DNA from: an uncultured Ruminococcus sp.
GTDB taxonomy: Bacteria; Bacillota; Clostridia; Oscillospirales; Ruminococcaceae
NCBI RefSeq assembly: GCF_947301925.1
Contig: NZ_CAMYUE010000004.1
Coordinates: 124,001 to 188,000, forward strand
DNA length: 64,000 nt
Direction: 5' to 3'
The notes beneath the pieces were generated by a model. The model did no database searches. It was not told the DNA's origin and was given only the letters and a program-made list of their open reading frames with translations. The position numbers and the translations under genes are program-made. Shown piece by piece: positions 17,435-26,519 of this stretch (position 1 is the first letter of the stretch; every line of letters starts with the position of its first letter).

Positions 17435-18157
17435 TTATTTACCTCCGTGAAGCTGTGGTCTTTTTTTAGCTTTTTTTACTTTTTTGCCCTCATGCTCTTC
17501 TTCCTCAAGGGCCTCGGCCATATACAGCGAGGTGAGGAATGCGAAAACGTAGGCCTGGAGCAGTCCGTCGAAGAGATCAAAGTATGCGCTTGCGATAACG
17601 GGGACGCCTCCGGGGACAACGTGCTTGATGAGCTCCATGACTACGAAAGCGCCAAGGACGTTGCCGAAAAGTCGCATACACAGCGACAGCGGCCTTGTCA
17701 CAAGGTCAAGCAGGTTTATGGGGTTGAGGAAGCTCTTGGCCCATTTCAGGGGTCCCTTTTCGATTATGAAGGACGCCTGTACAAGTATGATGGCCATGCC
17801 TGCCAGGGCAGCGGTCACGTTTATATCCTTTGTGGGCGGCACGAAGCCGAATACACCGATGATATTCGACACGCCTATGTAGATGATGAAGGTTTCGAGT
17901 ATGGGGATGTATTTCCTTCCCTTTTCGCCGAGTATCCCGGTAAAGAAGTTATCCAGGAAGTCCATGAAGGATTCCAGTATACACTGCGAACCCGTGGGGA
18001 CTCTTTTCAGCTTCCTTGTAAATATGATGGAAAGCAGTACCAGGACCGCTATGATTATCCAAGTTACCACACAGGAATCCGGAACGGGAATACCTCCGAA
18101 TATAGGTATCGTAAAGGCGGTATGATTATCCAGCTGTTCCATAAGCTCTTCTGCCAT
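17435..18157 (-). CDS. atpB: ATP synthase Fo a subunit
   Basis: About 240 residues with five to six membrane helices. The a subunit carries the half-channels that pass ions to the c-ring. The essential Arg lies in [19 protein letters not shown]. The C-terminal tail is basic ([14 protein letters not shown]). The ATG at 18155-18157 has GAAGGTG six bases upstream; an earlier in-frame ATG at 18214 lacks a ribosome site. It is the first gene of the operon. No atpI precedes it. Confidence 0.96.
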   Translation of the reverse strand: MAEELMEQLDNHTAFTIPIFGGIPVPDSCVVTWIIIAVLVLLSIIFTRKLKRVPTGSQCILESFMDFLDNFFTGILGEKGRKYIPILETFIIYIGVSNIIGVFGFVPPTKDINVTAALAGMAIILVQASFIIEKGPLKWAKSFLNPINLLDLVTRPLSLCMRLFGNVLGAFVVMELIKHVVPGGVPVIASAYFDLFDGLLQAYVFAFLTSLYMAEALEEEEHEGKKVKKAKKRPQLHGGK

Positions 18158-18310
18158 GATAACACCTTCTTTCAGCAGGGCTTTTACGCCATAATAATAA
18201 AACGGAGACTGCAATTACACAAATCTCCGTTGATCCAGTCTTGATGAGGCACAGATATGGGTCCGACGGACTTTTTCAAGCTGCGGGGCATACCCTGTCC
18301 ACACTTTTAT

Positions 18311-18339
18311 ATAATATAACAAAAATGACTTATTGTCAA
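18311..18339 (-). promoter_or_regulatory. sigma-A promoter of the ATP synthase operon
   Basis: On the minus strand TTGACA (18334-18339) and TATTAT (18311-18316) are 17 bases apart. The leader to atpB is about 145 bases. Nothing I recognise as a riboswitch lies in it. Confidence 0.8.
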
Positions 18340-18372
18340 GACTTTGAGAAAAATTTCACAGGAAAAATCTCA

Positions 18373-18717
18373 TTATTTTCCGTCGCCCTCGGCCAGTTTT
18401 ATAGCACGGTCGAGACGCTCTATGGCTCCCGAGTTGAGTTTCTCCGTGAGCCTTACTCTGTCCAGCTCTTTCTTCAGGCCTGCAAGCTCGTTGGCTATGC
18501 GGCGCATGATATCCTCGTTCTGGAGCTGTTTGTCCTCCAGAGCGCATACTCTCTTGATAAGGTCGTTCAGATTTGCGGCAAGAGCCTCGTTGGCGGCGTT
18601 CTGCTTTTCGCCGAAATCCATCAGCTTTTCGCCTGCCTTGAAGGTGCCTACCTTCTCGTGACCCGTAAAGGTCAGCATTTTTTCCTTTGTAAGCTTCATA
18701 TCGGACAATTCCATCAC
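18373..18717 (-). CDS. small coiled-coil protein, unknown
   Basis: About 114 residues, mostly charged helix with heptad-like leucines from about residue 30 to the end (NLNDLIKRV, ELAGLKKELDRV). No membrane segment or signal peptide. The exact start is unclear: GTG at 18715, ATG at 18712 and ATG at 18697 are all in frame near AAGGAG. It lies 16 bases after rmd and before the ATP synthase promoter, so it is probably the last gene of the polysaccharide operon. It may be a structural or length-control helper; this is speculation. Confidence 0.7.
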   Translation of the reverse strand: MMELSDMKLTKEKMLTFTGHEKVGTFKAGEKLMDFGEKQNAANEALAANLNDLIKRVCALEDKQLQNEDIMRRIANELAGLKKELDRVRLTEKLNSGAIERLDRAIKLAEGDGK

Positions 18718-18733
18718 TCCTTCTGTCAGTGTG

Positions 18734-19684
18734 TCACATATCTGCGGACATGAGCTTCTTCCGCCAGTAGTTCAGCGTATCCTCTATGGTCTGCTCCATG
18801 GATATCTCCGCCGACCAGCCCGTATCTGCGGCTATGCGCGAAACGTCGGGCTCTATGAGGGGGATATCCGAGGCTCTCATCCTTGCGGGATCCTGAGTGA
18901 CCTCTATCGAGCGGTTTGCGAAGGACAGCGCCGTATCCAGTATGAACCGAATATCCACGGCTCTGCCTCTGCCCACGTTGTAGACAGCTCCGCTGACGCC
19001 CTTTTCGCCCAGCAGCCTGTAGGCTCTCACAACGTCGCGGACGTCGGTGAAATCACGCCTTGCCGAAAGGTTGCCCACCTTCATCACAGGCTCTCTCATA
19101 CCCTTTTCTATCTCCGCGATCTGGCGGCAGAAGTCGGATATGACGAATATCTCGCTCTGTGCGGGACCCGAGTGGTTGAAGGCGCGTACCATGATGATAT
19201 CCATTTTATAGGCTCTTGCGTATATCTCGCCCAGCATACCCTGACAGGCCTTTGTTGCGGCGTAGATATTGCCGGGATTGAGGGGCTCCGCCTCTGTCAG
19301 CGGACAGGCACCCTCGCGGATATAGCCGTATTCCTCTCCCGAGCCTATGAGTATGATCCTTGAGTCCTGCTTTTTGGCTTCACGCATGGCTTCCAGCACG
19401 TTTATTGTGCCCACTACGTTGATCTCGGCGGTGAGATGCGGCTTTTTCCATGATACCGCAACGGAGCTCTGCGCCGCCAGATGGTAGATGACGTCGGGCT
19501 CAACTTCGTCAAGGAGAGGCGTTATATCTTCTTTTTTCAGTATATCGAGGCTGTGAACGGGGACGTCCTCGTTCACGGTCTCAGCAGGCAGACAGGTAGC
19601 GTGGACGTCCCAGCCGCTGTTTTTCAGCTCCCTGATGAGGTATCCTCCCACAAAGCCTGCCGCGCCGATTATCAATGCTCTCAA
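18734..19684 (-). CDS. rmd: GDP-4-dehydro-6-deoxy-D-mannose reductase
   Basis: 316 residues, an extended short-chain dehydrogenase. The nucleotide-binding motif is GAAGFVGG near the start and the catalytic pair is in YAATKACQ. FNHSGPAQSE and VGNLSARRDFTDVRDVVRAY are typical of Rmd, which reduces GDP-4-dehydro-6-deoxymannose to GDP-D-rhamnose. The substrate is made by Gmd, encoded at 22824-23861 in the same operon. A GDP-fucose synthase is the main alternative, but the sequence lacks that family's look and fits Rmd better. Confidence 0.85.
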   Translation of the reverse strand: MRALIIGAAGFVGGYLIRELKNSGWDVHATCLPAETVNEDVPVHSLDILKKEDITPLLDEVEPDVIYHLAAQSSVAVSWKKPHLTAEINVVGTINVLEAMREAKKQDSRIILIGSGEEYGYIREGACPLTEAEPLNPGNIYAATKACQGMLGEIYARAYKMDIIMVRAFNHSGPAQSEIFVISDFCRQIAEIEKGMREPVMKVGNLSARRDFTDVRDVVRAYRLLGEKGVSGAVYNVGRGRAVDIRFILDTALSFANRSIEVTQDPARMRASDIPLIEPDVSRIAADTGWSAEISMEQTIEDTLNYWRKKLMSADM

Positions 19685-19696
19685 AAGTCCGCCTCC

Positions 19697-20821
19697 TTAT
19701 TCGCTCAGTATATCGTAAAGTCTTTTCAGTATGCCTTCCTCGCTGAACTCCTCCTTCACACGGAGAGCGGCGGCCCTGCCGTACTTCTCGCGGAGCTCTC
19801 TGTCTCCGGCAAGGCGGTTTATGGCCTCTGCCAGAGCTTTCGGCGAGTTCGGTTCAACTGTCAGTCCCGTCACGCCGTCAAGGCTGACGTAGGGCACTCC
19901 GGAGGGGAGAGCCGTATTTATCACGGGTTTGCCGTAGACCATGGCCTCCAGCTGTACTATCCCGAAGGCCTCGCTGGGCGCTACGGAGGGCAGCACGAAT
20001 ATATCGCAGTCTGCGTAAGCCTGTCTCAGCTCCTCATCGGGGAGAAAGCCGAGGAAATGCACCTTTGATTCCATGACATGGGCGGAGACATACTTTTTCA
20101 GCTTCTCTCCAAGTTCTCCCGTGCCTGCGATGAACAGCTCGCAGCCCTTCACTCTTGTGAAGGCCTTCAGGAGAACGTCAACGCCCTTGTAGTATACCAA
20201 TCTTCCCGTGAAAAAGACCTTTACGCAGCGCCTGTCCGTGGCTCTTTCTGCCAGTACGGGGCGTCTCGGTACGGAAAGGTAATCATCGGGTATGATGCCG
20301 TAGGGCAGCACCCTGCATTTGTCCCTGAATTCGGGGAGATACAGCGAATGCTTCACATGGCCCTCGGTTGCGGTGAGTATGACGTCCGCTCTTTTCAGCA
20401 GATAGCGCATGAAGGGCTTGTAGAACACCATGAGCTTCTTCTGCTTCACGATGTCGCTGTGCCATGAGACTACAACCTTGCCCTTGTAGCCCGAAAGCAG
20501 CAGTGCTGCGTCCGCAAGGGGGAAGGGAACGTGTATGTGTACCACATCGGCCTTTTTTGCCATTCTGCGGAAATGTGCTATAAACGACAGCGACAGGGGA
20601 CATGAGAAATATGTGCCGAAGCTGCCTGCGCGGGTGATATCCACTCCGTGCATCTTTTCGCGGATAGTCCTGCCTCTGCCGTCGCGGCAGACAAGGACTC
20701 TCACATGAGCGCCGCCCGTCTTTCCCAGCTCCTGTGAATACTGGCGTATTATGGTCTCTATGCCGCCTATATGCGGATAATAAGCCTTGTTGACTTCAAG
20801 TATCTCAAGCTTTTTACTCAT
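19697..20821 (-). CDS. glycosyltransferase family 4
   Basis: 374 residues with the two-domain GT-B layout. The N-terminal part has YYPHIGGIETIIRQYSQEL, the acceptor-side motif of GT4. The C-terminal nucleotide-sugar site has FTGRLVYYKGVDVLLKAF and PSEAFGIVQLEAMVYGKPV, the EX7E motif. It overlaps the next upstream GT gene by eight bases. Since gmd and rmd are in the operon, it may use GDP-D-rhamnose or GDP-mannose; the sugar cannot be read from the sequence. Confidence 0.92.
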   Translation of the reverse strand: MSKKLEILEVNKAYYPHIGGIETIIRQYSQELGKTGGAHVRVLVCRDGRGRTIREKMHGVDITRAGSFGTYFSCPLSLSFIAHFRRMAKKADVVHIHVPFPLADAALLLSGYKGKVVVSWHSDIVKQKKLMVFYKPFMRYLLKRADVILTATEGHVKHSLYLPEFRDKCRVLPYGIIPDDYLSVPRRPVLAERATDRRCVKVFFTGRLVYYKGVDVLLKAFTRVKGCELFIAGTGELGEKLKKYVSAHVMESKVHFLGFLPDEELRQAYADCDIFVLPSVAPSEAFGIVQLEAMVYGKPVINTALPSGVPYVSLDGVTGLTVEPNSPKALAEAINRLAGDRELREKYGRAAALRVKEEFSEEGILKRLYDILSE

Positions 20822-21971
20822 TTTTCAGCTCCCTGTATACGTCCATGAGCATTTCCGCAGAGCGCTTCCAGGTGAAGCTCTTTGCTCTTTCCATGCCCTT
20901 TCTGCCCAGCTCCTGACGGAGGGCTCCGTCGCTGTACAGCCTGTAAAGTCCCTGAGCTATACTCTTAGGGTCGTAAGCGTCGCATATCACGGCGCAGTCG
21001 CCTGTTACCTCGGGGAGAGATGCCTCTCCCGACGTCAGTACGGGCACGCCGCAGGCCATGGCCTCAAGGGGCGGCATACCGAAGCCCTCGTACAGTGACG
21101 GGAACACGAATGCCAGTGCGCCGCACATCAGGGGGTTCATATCCTCAGAGGGGACATATTTTGTGAATATCACCTTGTCTGTGAGACCAAGCTTTTCCAC
21201 GCGGTCGTATATGCCGTGATCCAGCCAGCCCTTTCCGCCTGCCAGCACCAGCTTTGGCGCATTGCCGCCGGCCTTCTTCACGAAGGCTCCGTAGGCGGTG
21301 ATAAGGCGTTCAAGGTTCTTGCGGGGCTCGATGGTACCCAGGTACAGGAAGTAATCGCCCTCTATCTCAAGGGACTTCTTCACCTCGGGTATGCGCTGAG
21401 GCTCCGTGCAGGGGTGGAACCTTTCGGGATCCACGCCGCAGGGGACTACTCTTATCTTGCCCTCATGCTGAGGAAAATATTTTATTATCTCAGATCTTGA
21501 GAATTCGGAGTCGGTAACTATTATGTCAGCTCTCCTCATGGAGCGCTTCAGTCCCATTTCAAGCATGAATCTCGTTCTGCCCCGCACGGTCTCGGGAAAG
21601 GCCTTGTACACCATGTCGTGGACGGTGACAACCTTCTTTCCGTGTACGAACGGTGGGACGATATAGTTGAAGAAATGGGTTATATCTGACTTCCTGCCGA
21701 AGAAAAACGAATAGGGTACGGGCAGGAATGTGCTGGCGGCACGGTAGAGATAGCCCGAAAAGCCCGAGGTGTTCAACTTTATGCGCTTTCCCGCAAATTG
21801 CTCCACTCTCTTTACTCTCTCCTTGTCGCCGCTTGTGAAGAAGCTGTATTCGTACTTGTTTTCGGGGAAAAGCTCCGCCAGTGCCTGTGTCTGTCCCACC
21901 TCGCACCAGCCTATTCCCGTTATCTTATCGCTGCATATGGGGACAGCGTCGAAGGTTATTTTCAAATCCAA
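20814..21971 (-). CDS. glycosyltransferase family 4
   Basis: 385 residues, GT-B fold. Conserved blocks are YLGTIEPRKNLERLITAY and PSLYEGFGMPPLEAMACGVP, the EX7E region of mannosyl- and rhamnosyltransferases of the WbdA/MtfB kind. The N-terminal domain begins LKITFDAVPI and contains TGIGW. It is probably cytoplasmic. It is translated just before the 19697-20821 GT with overlapping ends, so the two are likely made together. Confidence 0.92.
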   Translation of the reverse strand: MDLKITFDAVPICSDKITGIGWCEVGQTQALAELFPENKYEYSFFTSGDKERVKRVEQFAGKRIKLNTSGFSGYLYRAASTFLPVPYSFFFGRKSDITHFFNYIVPPFVHGKKVVTVHDMVYKAFPETVRGRTRFMLEMGLKRSMRRADIIVTDSEFSRSEIIKYFPQHEGKIRVVPCGVDPERFHPCTEPQRIPEVKKSLEIEGDYFLYLGTIEPRKNLERLITAYGAFVKKAGGNAPKLVLAGGKGWLDHGIYDRVEKLGLTDKVIFTKYVPSEDMNPLMCGALAFVFPSLYEGFGMPPLEAMACGVPVLTSGEASLPEVTGDCAVICDAYDPKSIAQGLYRLYSDGALRQELGRKGMERAKSFTWKRSAEMLMDVYRELKNE

Positions 21972-21988
21972 CTCTCCACCTTTGGTAT

Positions 21989-22501
21989 TTATCGTATAGT
22001 ATCGTAAACATGGGCGTCAAGATCGGCGATAAAAGCGTCGACCCGGCCGCGGTCATAGCCTGTCTTCCAGAGCAGGTGGAATTTTGCTTTCCGCAGAGGA
22101 AGCTGTCTTGCTTTTTCCAGCTCGTCCATTGCAAGGCTCCTGTTCATTCCGTCATTGAAGGCGGCTGTCACCTTGTTGTAGGCGAATACCTTAGTCTCTA
22201 CGCTCTCGCAGTCATAGCCTGATCTCACGCGGTCAAGCTTGGCGAAATCCCCGGCTCTGTACATGGTGAGCCTGGTCTCCCATTCGTCAAGGAGAAAATC
22301 CACCTTATCCATCTCAAAGCCGTTGACGCTTTCGGGCAGAGGCGCGGCCTTCAGTTCCTCCACCCTTTTCCGCACCTCTTCCCCGGTAAGGCCGTCATAT
22401 CTCAGACCTGCGAGAAGATCGCGGTATTCGTGGAACCTTTCATAAAAGGCTTCTCTGTCATAGCCGTGTCCCACCCTGAACAGTATCCTGCGTTCATCCA
22501 T
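21989..22501 (-). CDS. two-module repeat protein with DivIVA-like motifs
   Basis: 170 residues of unknown function. It holds four G-Y/F-D/E motifs, at about residues 13, 61, 95 and 148, each followed by charged helix. The two halves (13-78 and 95-163) look like copies of one module: GYD, about 35 residues, a (K/R)A-x-PLP or LEKA-x-x-LPL step, then G(F/Y)-x-x-x-x-VD-x-x-(I/L). The motifs resemble the short DivI1A-type repeats. The 90-residue protein at 22524-22796 has one such module. The gene is inside the GDP-rhamnose operon. Confidence 0.75.
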   Translation of the reverse strand: MDERRILFRVGHGYDREAFYERFHEYRDLLAGLRYDGLTGEEVRKRVEELKAAPLPESVNGFEMDKVDFLLDEWETRLTMYRAGDFAKLDRVRSGYDCESVETKVFAYNKVTAAFNDGMNRSLAMDELEKARQLPLRKAKFHLLWKTGYDRGRVDAFIADLDAHVYDTIR

Positions 22502-22523
22502 AGCCGTTTACCCTTTGATGCTT

Positions 22524-22796
22524 TTATCGGGCTGCCGCCATTGCGGCAGCGATCTTTTCTTCAAGATCGGCAATGCAATTGTCCGTATCCTCCGTCGAAA
22601 AGCCGTACTGGCCGAAAAATCCGCTTTTTACTCTGTCAAGGGGCAGAGCGCGCGCCTTTTCCAGCTCGGGTATCAGCTTTGAACTGCTTACGCCCTCCTC
22701 TGCCATCATGAGCAGAATGTTGTATGCGTCTAATTTTGCGAGAACGGAGGCCTTATTATAGCCGCCCTTCTCCTGTCTGAGTACGTCGTTTCCCAT
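22524..22796 (-). CDS. single-module repeat protein, relative of 21989-22501
   Basis: 90 residues. It starts with GGYNKASVLAKLDAYN and continues LEKARALPLDRVKSGFF and YGFSTEDTDNCIADLEEKI. The stretch LEKAR-x-LPL followed 15-20 residues later by IADL is shared with the C-terminal half of the 170-residue protein downstream. No membrane segment or signal is seen. I read it as one DivIVA-like module, perhaps an adaptor that places the glycan machinery, though no function is proven. Confidence 0.72.
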   Translation of the reverse strand: MGNDVLRQEKGGYNKASVLAKLDAYNILLMMAEEGVSSSKLIPELEKARALPLDRVKSGFFGQYGFSTEDTDNCIADLEEKIAAAMAAAR

Positions 22797-22823
22797 ATCA
22801 CTTATCCTTTATGGAGCAGTCTG

Positions 22824-23861
22824 TCAGCCGATTATCTCTTTTACCTTTATCTCGTTCTGTACAAGCTCCAGGTCGTTCTTTACCATGCGCTCAACAAGCT
22901 GTGAGAAGTCTATCTCGCGCTTCCAGCCCAGCACCTTTTCTGCCTTTGAGGGATCGCCCAGGAGAATATCAACCTCTGCGGGGCGGAAGAACTTCTTGTT
23001 TACCTTGACGATGGTCTTGCCGTTTGCCTTGTTGATACCGATCTCGTCAACGCCGCTGCCCTGCCACTCTACCTCGATATCAAGGTGTCTGAAGGCGGTC
23101 TCAACGAATTCGCGGACGGTTCTTGTCTCGTTTGTGGCGATAACGTAGTCGTCGGGCTTGTCCTGCTGGAGCATGAGCCACATAGCGCGTACATAGTCCT
23201 TGGAGTGTCCCCAGTCGCGCTTGGAGTCCATATTGCCAAGCTCCATATATTCCTGAACGCCCAGCTTTATGCGGACTGCGGCGTCTGTGATCTTTCTTGT
23301 GACGAACTCTATTCCGCGTCTCTCGGACTCATGGTTGAAGAGTATTCCCGAGCAGGCGAAAAGACCGTAGCTCTCGCGGTAGTTCTTGGTTATCCAGTGG
23401 CCGTAGAGCTTTGCAACTCCGTAGGGGCTTCTGGGGTAGAAGGGAGTAGTCTCCTTCTGGGGGATCTCCTGTACCAGACCGAACATCTCCGATGTGGAAG
23501 CCTGATAGAAGCGAGCCTCGGGCTTTACTATGCGGATAGCCTCAAGCATATTGGTAACGCCGAGAGCGTCTATATCTGCTGTGCCGAGAGGGGTGTCCCA
23601 GCTTGTGGCAACGAAGGACTGTGCGGCAAGGTTGTATACCTCGTCAGCCTGAGAGATCTTCATTGCTGAGATGAGGGACACGGGGTCTGTCATATCTGCG
23701 TAGATAAGGTGTACCTTGTCCTTGAGGTGAGCGATGTTTCCGTAGTCAACGGTAGCCTTTCTTCTCCATATGCCGTATACATTGTAGCCCTTTTCCAGCA
23801 GAAGTTCTGCGAGGTAAGAGCCGTCCTGTCCTGTGATACCTGTGATAAGTGCGTTTTTCAT
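22824..23861 (-). CDS. gmd: GDP-mannose 4,6-dehydratase
   Basis: 345 residues. Gmd converts GDP-D-mannose to GDP-4-dehydro-6-deoxy-D-mannose. The NADP site is TGITGQDGSYLAELLL, and the catalytic blocks are QASTSEMFG, RSPYGVAKLYGHW and NHESERRG, all typical of Gmd. GHSKDYVRAMWLMLQ is also conserved. In the pathway it acts after ManC (23902-24966) and before Rmd (18734-19684). Confidence 0.97.
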   Translation of the reverse strand: MKNALITGITGQDGSYLAELLLEKGYNVYGIWRRKATVDYGNIAHLKDKVHLIYADMTDPVSLISAMKISQADEVYNLAAQSFVATSWDTPLGTADIDALGVTNMLEAIRIVKPEARFYQASTSEMFGLVQEIPQKETTPFYPRSPYGVAKLYGHWITKNYRESYGLFACSGILFNHESERRGIEFVTRKITDAAVRIKLGVQEYMELGNMDSKRDWGHSKDYVRAMWLMLQQDKPDDYVIATNETRTVREFVETAFRHLDIEVEWQGSGVDEIGINKANGKTIVKVNKKFFRPAEVDILLGDPSKAEKVLGWKREIDFSQLVERMVKNDLELVQNEIKVKEIIG

Positions 23862-23901
23862 TATATTAACTCCTTACAATTAATTAATAATCCTTAATAC
23901 A

Positions 23902-24966
23902 TCAGATAAATTCTGTTCTTTCCTGCTCTTTCAGCTGAGCAATGACCTTCTTTACGTCCTGGGTGTTGTTCTTTGAGCATACCAGCAGAACGTCGTCGGT
24001 GTCAACGATTATGATGTCCCTTGTGCCTACTGCGGCTATGAGACGCTTTCCGCCGCATACGGTAGTGCGCTTTGAGTCTATGGTGATAACGTCGCCGTCG
24101 ATGTAGTTGTTGTCATCGTCGGTTTCGTTGATGCGCTCTACTGCCAGCCAGCTTCCCACGTCGTCCCAGCCGAAGCTTCCGGGGATAGTGTAGATGTGCT
24201 TTGCCTTTTCCATTATGCCGAAGTCCACGGACTCGCTGCGGAAGGCGGTGAACTCCTTCGCCAGCACCTCGTTGAAATCCCCGGTGCCGAAGGCCTCGCC
24301 TATGCGCATGGCGCCCTCGTAGATATCGGGCATGAGCTCCTTCATGTTGAGCATGATGGAGGATACCTTCCATACGAACATACCGCTGTTCCAGAGATAT
24401 CTGCCCGAGGCAAGGTACTCCTTGGCGGTGGGGAGGTCGGGCTTTTCCACGAAGCGCTCAACAGCGTAGACATCGCCCTTTTCCTCGCCGAAATTGATGT
24501 AGCCGTAGCCTGTTTCGGGATATTCGGGAGTTATGCCTATGGTGACGAGGCGCTTGCCTTTTTCAGCCGACTTTATGGCCTTTTTGAGGGTGTTGATATA
24601 TATGTCCTCATAGCCGATGAGGTGATCCGAGGGAAGCACCAGCATGATCGCGTCCTCGTACTTCCTGCCTATGACTGCCGCCGCAAAGGCGATGCAGGGA
24701 GCCGTGTTCCTTGCGCAGGGCTCTGCCAGTATGTTTTCCCTTGGGATATCGGGGAGCTGATCGAGCACCAGCTCGGTGTATGCTGCGTTGGTGACGATGA
24801 ATATGTCCTCTGCCTCGACTATGGGGCGGAGCCTCTTCACCGTTTTCTGTATCATGGTCATGCCGTCCTTTGTGAGGGAAAGGAACTGCTTTGGTGTTGC
24901 GTTGCGGCTTTTCGGCCAGAAACGCTCTCCTCTGCCGCCTGCCATGATAACTGCTGTGATCTTCAT
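23902..24966 (-). CDS. manC: mannose-1-phosphate guanylyltransferase
   Basis: 354 residues. It makes GDP-mannose from mannose-1-phosphate and GTP. The start ITAVIMAGGRGERFWPKSR is the GTP-binding signature, and FVEKPDLPTAKEYL is the sugar-phosphate motif. The SFGWDDVGSWLAV block is also conserved. It is a monofunctional type without the isomerase domain of longer ManC/AlgA proteins. It overlaps the phosphoglycosyl transferase gene by four bases. Confidence 0.96.
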   Translation of the reverse strand: MKITAVIMAGGRGERFWPKSRNATPKQFLSLTKDGMTMIQKTVKRLRPIVEAEDIFIVTNAAYTELVLDQLPDIPRENILAEPCARNTAPCIAFAAAVIGRKYEDAIMLVLPSDHLIGYEDIYINTLKKAIKSAEKGKRLVTIGITPEYPETGYGYINFGEEKGDVYAVERFVEKPDLPTAKEYLASGRYLWNSGMFVWKVSSIMLNMKELMPDIYEGAMRIGEAFGTGDFNEVLAKEFTAFRSESVDFGIMEKAKHIYTIPGSFGWDDVGSWLAVERINETDDDNNYIDGDVITIDSKRTTVCGGKRLIAAVGTRDIIIVDTDDVLLVCSKNNTQDVKKVIAQLKEQERTEFI

Positions 24967-26351
24967 CTGCTGTTCTCCTTCTTTTCATCTGCGATCTTCG
25001 GCGCCAGTACGCTTTCGTCTATTTCCGCGTTGTTCTTTGGCGGGAAGAACATTGTCTTCAGTGTCATGAGTATTATCTGAAGGTCCAGACGTATCGAGTA
25101 GTTCTCGATATACATCAGGTCCATTTTGAGCTTGTCGTAGGGGGTGGTGTCATAGGCTCCCGTTACCTGGGCATAGCCCGTGAGGCCTGCCTTGACCTTG
25201 AGCCTGAAGCCGAATTCCGGCATTTCCTTCTTGTACTCCTCGGTAAGCTCGGGGCGCTCGGGGCGCGGTCCTACTACGGACATATCGCCCTTGAGAATGT
25301 TGAGGAGCTGTGGAAATTCGTCCACCCTGAACTTTCTCAGTATCTTTCCCACGGGAGTTATGCGTTCGTCCTCCTCGGTGGCGAGACGCGCCTTGCCGTC
25401 CTTTTCCGCGTCAACTATCATGCTGCGGAACTTGTATACGTAGAACTCCCTGCCGTTGAGGGTAAGGCGCTTCTGCTTGTAGAAAACGGGTCCGCGGTCG
25501 TAGAGCTTCACCGCTATAGCCGCTATTATCATGAAGGGTGCGGCAGGTATCAGCGCTATCAGTGAGAAAATGATGTCGAAGGTGCGCTTGATGAGCTGCT
25601 GCTCGAAATCCAGACCGTAGTTGCGGCACAGCATGAGGGGAGTGTCGAAAAGGCGTATATCGTCGGCTCCTCTTATTATAATATCTGATATCTTCGGGGC
25701 AATATACGCGCGTTTCGAGTGCTCGAAGCAGAATTTCAGGTAGTCGTTTCTCTGCTCGGCGGGGATATCGCAGACGATAGCGCCCTCGTATTTCATGATG
25801 AGCTCGCGTATCTTCTCCGCAGGCTCGTCTATGCTGATAGACTCGCATATCATGTACTTGTCCACGCGCTGGCTCATTTTCAGCACCAGAGCCGCCGCCT
25901 GATGGCTTCCGTAGATTATTACCAGCTTTCTCGGCGGGTATATCATGAAGTAAAGCTTTCCTGCAAGCAGGGTCCACAGGGCGATGACGCCCATATCCGC
26001 GCAGGACATTACGATTATCGGGGAAACCGCCATGAAATGGCGTCCGATAAGGCTGATGAGAAAATAGGATACCGTATTCACGCATATCATGGATATCATC
26101 TGCGAATACAGCATATCCGTCTTTTTCAGATAGCCCAGCTTGAAGCCGCCGTAGGCTCTGAAAAACAGCCATACCAGCAGGCAGTAGATCGCAATGAGCA
26201 CCCAGTTTCCGCGCCTGTAGTAGGGCAGGATTATCTCCTCGCTGTAGTTCCTGTACCATACGAAGGCGAATATGCCCGTTATCATGGCGAGCAGGAACAT
26301 ACTGGAGATAAAGGTGACAAATCTTTTGTACAGGTCTCTGTTTTTGTTCAT
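24963..26351 (-). CDS. polyprenyl glycosylphosphotransferase, WbaP-type
   Basis: 462 residues. Four to five N-terminal helices (to about residue 130) and a CoA-binding-like middle region precede the catalytic sugar-transferase domain. That domain has one membrane helix (about 275-300), then VYKFRSMIVDAE, RKFRVDEFPQLLNILKGDM and SVVGPRPERPE, with GLTGYAQVTG near the end. Such enzymes put a sugar-1-phosphate on undecaprenyl phosphate to begin a glycan repeat. It is the first gene of the operon, downstream of the promoter at 26443-26471. Confidence 0.94.
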   Translation of the reverse strand: MNKNRDLYKRFVTFISSMFLLAMITGIFAFVWYRNYSEEIILPYYRRGNWVLIAIYCLLVWLFFRAYGGFKLGYLKKTDMLYSQMISMICVNTVSYFLISLIGRHFMAVSPIIVMSCADMGVIALWTLLAGKLYFMIYPPRKLVIIYGSHQAAALVLKMSQRVDKYMICESISIDEPAEKIRELIMKYEGAIVCDIPAEQRNDYLKFCFEHSKRAYIAPKISDIIIRGADDIRLFDTPLMLCRNYGLDFEQQLIKRTFDIIFSLIALIPAAPFMIIAAIAVKLYDRGPVFYKQKRLTLNGREFYVYKFRSMIVDAEKDGKARLATEEDERITPVGKILRKFRVDEFPQLLNILKGDMSVVGPRPERPELTEEYKKEMPEFGFRLKVKAGLTGYAQVTGAYDTTPYDKLKMDLMYIENYSIRLDLQIILMTLKTMFFPPKNNAEIDESVLAPKIADEKKENSR

Positions 26352-26442
26352 AATCCTTATCCGTTACCGTGACGGACACAGTCTCCTTTAGTCCTTTTTG
26401 TTTTGTTTCTTATATCTCAGCCGCAAGAAGCGGTACAGAGTT

Positions 26443-26471
26443 ATTATAACAAATCGTTATGATTATGTCAA
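26443..26471 (-). promoter_or_regulatory. sigma-A promoter of the GDP-rhamnose operon
   Basis: On the minus strand TTGACA (26466-26471) and TATAAT (26443-26448) are 17 bases apart, a full consensus. The leader to the first gene is about 85 bases and holds a small CCGC/GCGG hairpin. Confidence 0.85.
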
Positions 26472-26490
26472 TACGGATTGATGGAAAAGG

Positions 26491-26515
26491 GCAATAAATG
26501 AACAGCTTTTATTGC
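26491..26515 (-). terminator. possible weak terminator after the SpoIID gene
   Basis: Arms GCAATAAA and TTTATTGC flank a nine-base loop just after the stop at 26520. The stem is AT-rich and only four T follow, so efficiency is doubtful. Confidence 0.4.
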
Positions 26516-26519
26516 GGTA

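Noticed and set aside
18734-19684. GDP-L-fucose synthase instead of Rmd
   Set aside because: The VGNLSARRDFTDVRDVVRAY block and overall length favour Rmd. A biochemical test would settle it.
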